The translations under genes and the position numbers were made by a program. A DNA stretch of 64,000 bases, taken from Nocardia goodfellowii. Its GTDB lineage: Bacteria; Actinomycetota; Actinomycetes; Mycobacteriales; Mycobacteriaceae. Numbering within the stretch: the first letter of the stretch is position 1; each line of letters opens with the position of its first letter. Below, piece by piece: positions 61,745 through 64,000 of this stretch. The stretch is from positions 1,798,001 to 1,862,000 of the forward strand of contig NZ_JAGGMR010000001.1 in the NCBI RefSeq assembly GCF_017875645.1, read 5' to 3'. The notes under the pieces were generated by a model. It searched no databases and was not told where the DNA came from. It worked only from the letters and a program-made list of their open reading frames with translations.

Positions 61745-62713
61745 ATGAGCGAACTATCCGACTTCACCCTCCTACCGGATCTCGCGGTCCGGCCGCTCGG
61801 CGGCTCGGTGATCTGGGCCGATGACGAATTCTTCGCCGAGAAGGAGAATTTGATCAAGCCCGGACCCGCCGACTACCGGCCCTCGACCTTCGGTCACAAG
61901 GGACAGGTCTACGACGGCTGGGAAACCCGCAGGCACCGCGGCAAACCCGGTGACGACAGCGCCGTCGTCCGGCTCGGCGTACCCGGTGTGATCCGCGGCG
62001 TGGTCGTCGACACCGCCTGGTTCAAGGGGAACTATCCGCCCGCGATCTCGTTGTCCGCCTTGGCGATCGAGGGCTATCCGTCCGCCGAGGAGATCGCCGG
62101 GCGCGACGATTGGGTCACCCTGATCGAGCACGCGCCGGTGGCGGGTGACAGCCGTAACCCCTTCCGCGTCGACAGCGAAAGCCGTTGGACCCACGTCAAA
62201 CTCACCATGCATCCGGACGGTGGCGTCGCCCGGCTCCGGGTGCACGGCGAGGGCAGACCCGACCAGAAGTTGTTCGGCCTCGGCCCGGTCGATCTGGCCG
62301 CGCTGGAAAACGGCGCCCTGGTTCTGGACTGCTCGAACCGCTTCTACAGCGCACCGAACCAGATGCTCTATCCCGGCCTGGCCCGGGAGATGGGCGACGG
62401 CTGGGAAACCGCCCGCCGTCGCGACGACGGAAACGATTGGGTGCGAATCCGTTTGGCGGGTCCGGGGCTGATCCGGCTCGCGGAGATCGACACCTCCTAT
62501 TTCCTCGGCAACAGCCCCGGCGCGGCAAAGCTCACGGGTACCACCTCCGACGGCACCGAGGTGGAGTTGCTGCCGCGTACGGATCTGCAGCCCGACACCC
62601 GGCACCGCTTCCCGATCGCGCCGATCGCGGCGTCGGTCGCCGAGGTCCGCCTCGACGTCTATCCCGACGGCGGTCTCGCCCGGCTGCGCCTGTACGGGGA
62701 ACTCGGCGCATGA
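61745..62713 (+). CDS. alc: Allantoicase
   Basis: 322 residues, made of two similar ~150-residue jelly-roll halves, each with the conserved Gly-Trp-Glu-Thr-Arg box: YDGWETRRHRGKPGDDSAVV and GDGWETARRRDDGNDWVRIR. The opening ADDEFFAEKENLIKPGPADY is a clear family marker. It hydrolyses allantoate to S-ureidoglycolate and urea. Overlaps puuE by ATGA (62710-62713). Confidence 0.95.
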   Translation: MSELSDFTLLPDLAVRPLGGSVIWADDEFFAEKENLIKPGPADYRPSTFGHKGQVYDGWETRRHRGKPGDDSAVVRLGVPGVIRGVVVDTAWFKGNYPPAISLSALAIEGYPSAEEIAGRDDWVTLIEHAPVAGDSRNPFRVDSESRWTHVKLTMHPDGGVARLRVHGEGRPDQKLFGLGPVDLAALENGALVLDCSNRFYSAPNQMLYPGLAREMGDGWETARRRDDGNDWVRIRLAGPGLIRLAEIDTSYFLGNSPGAAKLTGTTSDGTEVELLPRTDLQPDTRHRFPIAPIAASVAEVRLDVYPDGGLARLRLYGELGA

Positions 62714-63627
62714 GCGATCACCTATCCGGCCCGCCCCGGAATTTCATCGGCTACGGCAAGAACCCGCCGGACCCCCGGTGGCCCGGTGCCGCCCGCATCG
62801 CCGTGCAATTCGTCCTGAACTACGAGGAGGGCGGCGAGAACAACGTCCTCGACGGCGACGAGCACTCGGAGACCTTTCTCTCGGAAATGACTCCGGCCCA
62901 GGCCTTCCCGAATCGCCACATGAGCATGGAATCGCTCTACGAGTACGGCTCGCGTGCCGGTCTGTGGCGCGTGCTGCGCCTGTTCGAGCGCCACGACCTG
63001 CCGCTGACCATCTTCGCGGTGGCCCGCGCTATGCAGCGAAATCCCGAGGCGGTAGCGGCTTTTCAGGAACTCGGGCACGAAATCGCCGCGCACGGCTTGC
63101 GCTGGAAGTCCTACCAGCTGACCGATGCGGACACCGAGCGCGCCCACCTTGCCGAAGCCGTGCGCATCCTCACGGAGCTGACCGGCGCGGCACCGCTCGG
63201 CTGGTACACCGGCCGCGACTCGCCGCGCACCCGGGAGCTGGTGGTCGAGCACGGCGGCTTCGTCTACGACTCGGACTCCTACGCCGACGACCTCCCGTAC
63301 TGGGTGCAGGTGCAGGACCAGGACCACCTGGTCGTCCCGTACACCCTCGACACCAACGACATGCGCTTCGCCTCCCCGGCCGGATTCCCCACGGGCGAAC
63401 AGTTTTTCGCCCACCTCCGCGACGCCTTCGACGTCCTGTACCGCGAAGGCGTCGAAGGTGCTCCGAAGATGCTCTCGGTGGGCCTGCACTGCCGCATCGT
63501 CGGCCGACCCGCCCGCCTGGCTTCCCTGGAGCGCTTCCTCGACCACATCCAGTCCCACGACAAAGTCTGGATCACCCGGCGGATCGACATCGCCAACCAC
63601 TGGCGGCAGGTACACCCGCCGGCCTGA
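62710..63627 (+). CDS. puuE: Allantoinase, polysaccharide-deacetylase type (PuuE)
   Basis: 305 residues, CE4-like metal-independent or weakly metal-dependent allantoinase. Landmarks: RIAVQFVLNYEEGGENNVLD, MSMESLYEYGSRAGLWRVLR, GHEIAAHGLRWKSYQLTDAD and GWYTGRDSPRTRELVVEHGG. It opens the hydantoin ring of S-allantoin to allantoate, feeding Alc. Last gene of the DUF6986-alc-puuE operon, then a bidirectional terminator. Confidence 0.95.
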   Translation: MSDHLSGPPRNFIGYGKNPPDPRWPGAARIAVQFVLNYEEGGENNVLDGDEHSETFLSEMTPAQAFPNRHMSMESLYEYGSRAGLWRVLRLFERHDLPLTIFAVARAMQRNPEAVAAFQELGHEIAAHGLRWKSYQLTDADTERAHLAEAVRILTELTGAAPLGWYTGRDSPRTRELVVEHGGFVYDSDSYADDLPYWVQVQDQDHLVVPYTLDTNDMRFASPAGFPTGEQFFAHLRDAFDVLYREGVEGAPKMLSVGLHCRIVGRPARLASLERFLDHIQSHDKVWITRRIDIANHWRQVHPPA

Positions 63628-63654
63628 CCGGCCGATCCCACCCGCGACCGGTAA

Positions 63655-63696
63655 CACGAAGGCCGCCTTGCCCATTCGGGGCAGGCGGCCTTCGTG
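63655..63696. terminator. Bidirectional terminator
   Basis: CACGAAGGCCGCCTTGCCC pairs with GGGGCAGGCGGCCTTCGTG (one bulged base) between the convergent puuE and MetE-like genes. Confidence 0.88.
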
Positions 63697-63704
63697 CCGG
63701 GTAC

Positions 63705-64000
63705 TTACTTCTCCGCGGCCAGTGCCCTGCGGCGCACACGGCGCGCGGCCGCGACCATGTTCCGCAGCGACGGTTCCAGCTGCCAGTAGTGGCGGGTCTT
63801 CAGGCCACCGTCCGGATTCGCCCAGAGACGTTCCGGCGTCACGGCTTTCGCCGCCGCCGTGAGCAGCTCATCCAACTCGTCGATATCCGGTATGCGCGCA
63901 GAGCGGCTCTCGTACACACCGGGGCCGACGCCGTGGCTCAGGCCATGGCCCGAGGCGCAGTCCTCGGTGAGCGCCTTCAGCACCCATTCGATGGAGCGGG
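63705..64000 (-). CDS. MetE-like methionine synthase family protein (partial, C-terminal end)
   Basis: The last ~97 residues are in the window; the gene runs beyond 64000. GLSHGVGPGVYESRSARIPD, IDELDELLTAAAKAVTPERL and WANPDGGLKTRHYWQLEPSL match the C-terminus of cobalamin-independent methionine synthase. In MetE the phrase is NPDCGLKTR, whose Cys is a catalytic zinc ligand; here the codon is GGT (Gly). It may be an inactive or functionally different paralogue. Confidence 0.8.
   Translation of the reverse strand, partial: RSIEWVLKALTEDCASGHGLSHGVGPGVYESRSARIPDIDELDELLTAAAKAVTPERLWANPDGGLKTRHYWQLEPSLRNMVAAARRVRRRALAAEK

Overview
The window is 64 kb of GC-rich actinobacterial chromosome, most likely from Nocardia or a close relative in the Mycobacteriales. 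This rests on codon bias, many GTG starts, probable leaderless starts (a -10 TANNNT box 6-7 nt before ATG), a CIRCE-controlled groEL2, a pitA/small membrane protein/DUF3349 block as in mycobacteria, a RamB-type regulator, an F420-dependent PPOX protein and a FadE5-like acyl-CoA dehydrogenase. The genus is inferred. No tRNA, rRNA, CRISPR array, prophage or intact insertion sequence was seen.

Layout. 1-9 kb: a partial SigJ-type sigma factor, a flavin oxidoreductase, a Clp_N regulator with a double operator, a NarL-type two-component pair, a Tat-signal SDR with a GtrA protein, NadE and a SUFU-domain protein. 9-12 kb: groEL2 behind two CIRCE elements, then a scar where a decayed Rpn nuclease gene abuts the C-terminal remnant of a DUF885 gene. 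12-31 kb: mixed metabolic genes and local regulators (ZIP transporter, lipoprotein/MarR pair, TetR genes, hydrolases, prolyl oligopeptidase, dipeptidase, AraC, lpd, polysaccharide deacetylase, HxlR/QorB-like pair, VOC/TetR pair, NERD-like membrane protein). 31-37 kb: a urea ABC importer operon urtABCDE ending in its probable GntR regulator. 37-44.6 kb: FadE5-like dehydrogenase, two DUF3349 paralogues, PitA, an ATP-dependent DNA ligase and RamB.

44.9-54.3 kb is a sugar locus: ABC importer without its own ATPase, DeoR regulator, SIS isomerase/deaminase, ROK kinase, amino-sugar-6-phosphate deacetylase, tagatose-type kinase and class II aldolase. Together these predict a complete N-acetylgalactosamine route through tagatose phosphates. 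It carries two minisatellites, one in the SIS reading frame and one between the ROK and deacetylase genes.

54.3-63.6 kb holds PnuC, XdhC and a purine-ring degradation cluster: OHCU decarboxylase, HIU hydrolase and urate oxidase, then after a TetR/reductase/repeat-protein insert an HpcH/HpaI-like DUF6986 protein, allantoicase and PuuE allantoinase. The route runs from urate to ureidoglycolate plus urea. The DUF6986 protein may act on the two-carbon product, and the urt importer elsewhere in the window handles urea. The window ends in a MetE-like gene lacking the usual zinc cysteine.

The most interesting signals are compact operators: twin 19-bp palindromes over the Clp_N promoter, twin 14-bp palindromes before fadE, paired palindromes in the lipoprotein/MarR gap and a GntR-like palindrome before urtA. 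A candidate small RNA near 16.3-16.5 kb is also notable.
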